Below the pieces are notes generated by a model, which made no database searches, was not told the DNA's origin, and worked only from the letters and a program-made list of their open reading frames with translations. From Myceligenerans indicum (GTDB lineage: Bacteria > Actinomycetota > Actinomycetes > Actinomycetales > Cellulomonadaceae), in contig NZ_JABBYC010000009.1 in assembly GCF_016742955.1 (NCBI RefSeq), forward strand, positions 62,001 to 126,000: 64,000 nucleotides of DNA, read 5' to 3'. The translations under genes and the position numbers were made by a program. Shown one piece after another: positions 63,909 through 64,000 of this stretch (position 1 is its first letter; each line of letters begins with the position of its first letter).

Positions 63909-64000
63909 AGAACATGATTCTACGTGCCCTCGCGTGCCGGCCGTCGCGCTCCCGCGCCTCGCCACGCCCGTCCCGCTGAACCCCGGTCAGGAGGCGCCTG

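Overview
The window is chromosomal DNA from a high-G+C actinobacterium. The glnA2-glnE pair with panB nearby, a DUF4191 gene beside glnA, a polyphosphate glucokinase, many apparently leaderless ATG/GTG genes and Streptomyces-like accessory families all point that way. I would guess Micrococcales (Promicromonosporaceae or Cellulomonadaceae), but this is inference; no rRNA or other taxonomic marker is present.

Region 1 (1-8.2 kb) is accessory. The C-terminus of a TPR-type regulator and a creatininase-family gene are followed by two blocks of visibly lower G+C. The first is a single 806-residue PD-(D/E)XK nuclease/P-loop NTPase fusion (1488-3908). The second is a tightly coupled three-gene operon: XRE repressor, Ser/Thr kinase, TPR protein (5040-8190). 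Both look horizontally acquired and both are plausible defence or conflict systems; the operon matches no system I can name.

Region 2 (8.2-18.6 kb) is the most unusual part. Eight copies (R1-R8) of a structured intergenic repeat family, all in one orientation, separate small unrelated genes: membrane proteins, immunity-like proteins, a toxin-antitoxin pair and a DUF234 ATPase. The family has 11-bp iterons, a 38-42 bp palindrome that shows covariation, and a conserved 28-bp end. I saw no copy outside this interval. The layout resembles a cassette array, but no recombinase gene is visible.

Region 3 (18.7-43.7 kb) is mixed chromosome: a LysR/EamA divergent pair, an XRE regulator, an epimerase, a five-gene MoxR/vWA/SWIM operon like E. 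coli yehLMPQ, small enzymes, an NlpC/P60 wall hydrolase behind a structured leader, and an operon of response regulator, HEAT protein and frameshifted glycosyltransferase. Two divergent genes near 40.5 kb share CsoR-like (copper) operators.

Region 4 (43.8-63.9 kb) is core metabolism with insertions. It holds panB, glnA2, glnE, an endonuclease I, a NERD protein, a thymidine kinase, a third CsoR-like operator driving a small Cys-rich/membrane/DUF302 operon, a second and different MoxR/vWA operon, an alkylsulfatase-like metallo-beta-lactamase, and finally glnA1 with tandem GlnR-like boxes plus DUF4191. Nitrogen control is the main theme: GlnE modifies the GlnA1-type enzyme, which keeps the target tyrosine, while the neighbouring GlnA2 has lost it.
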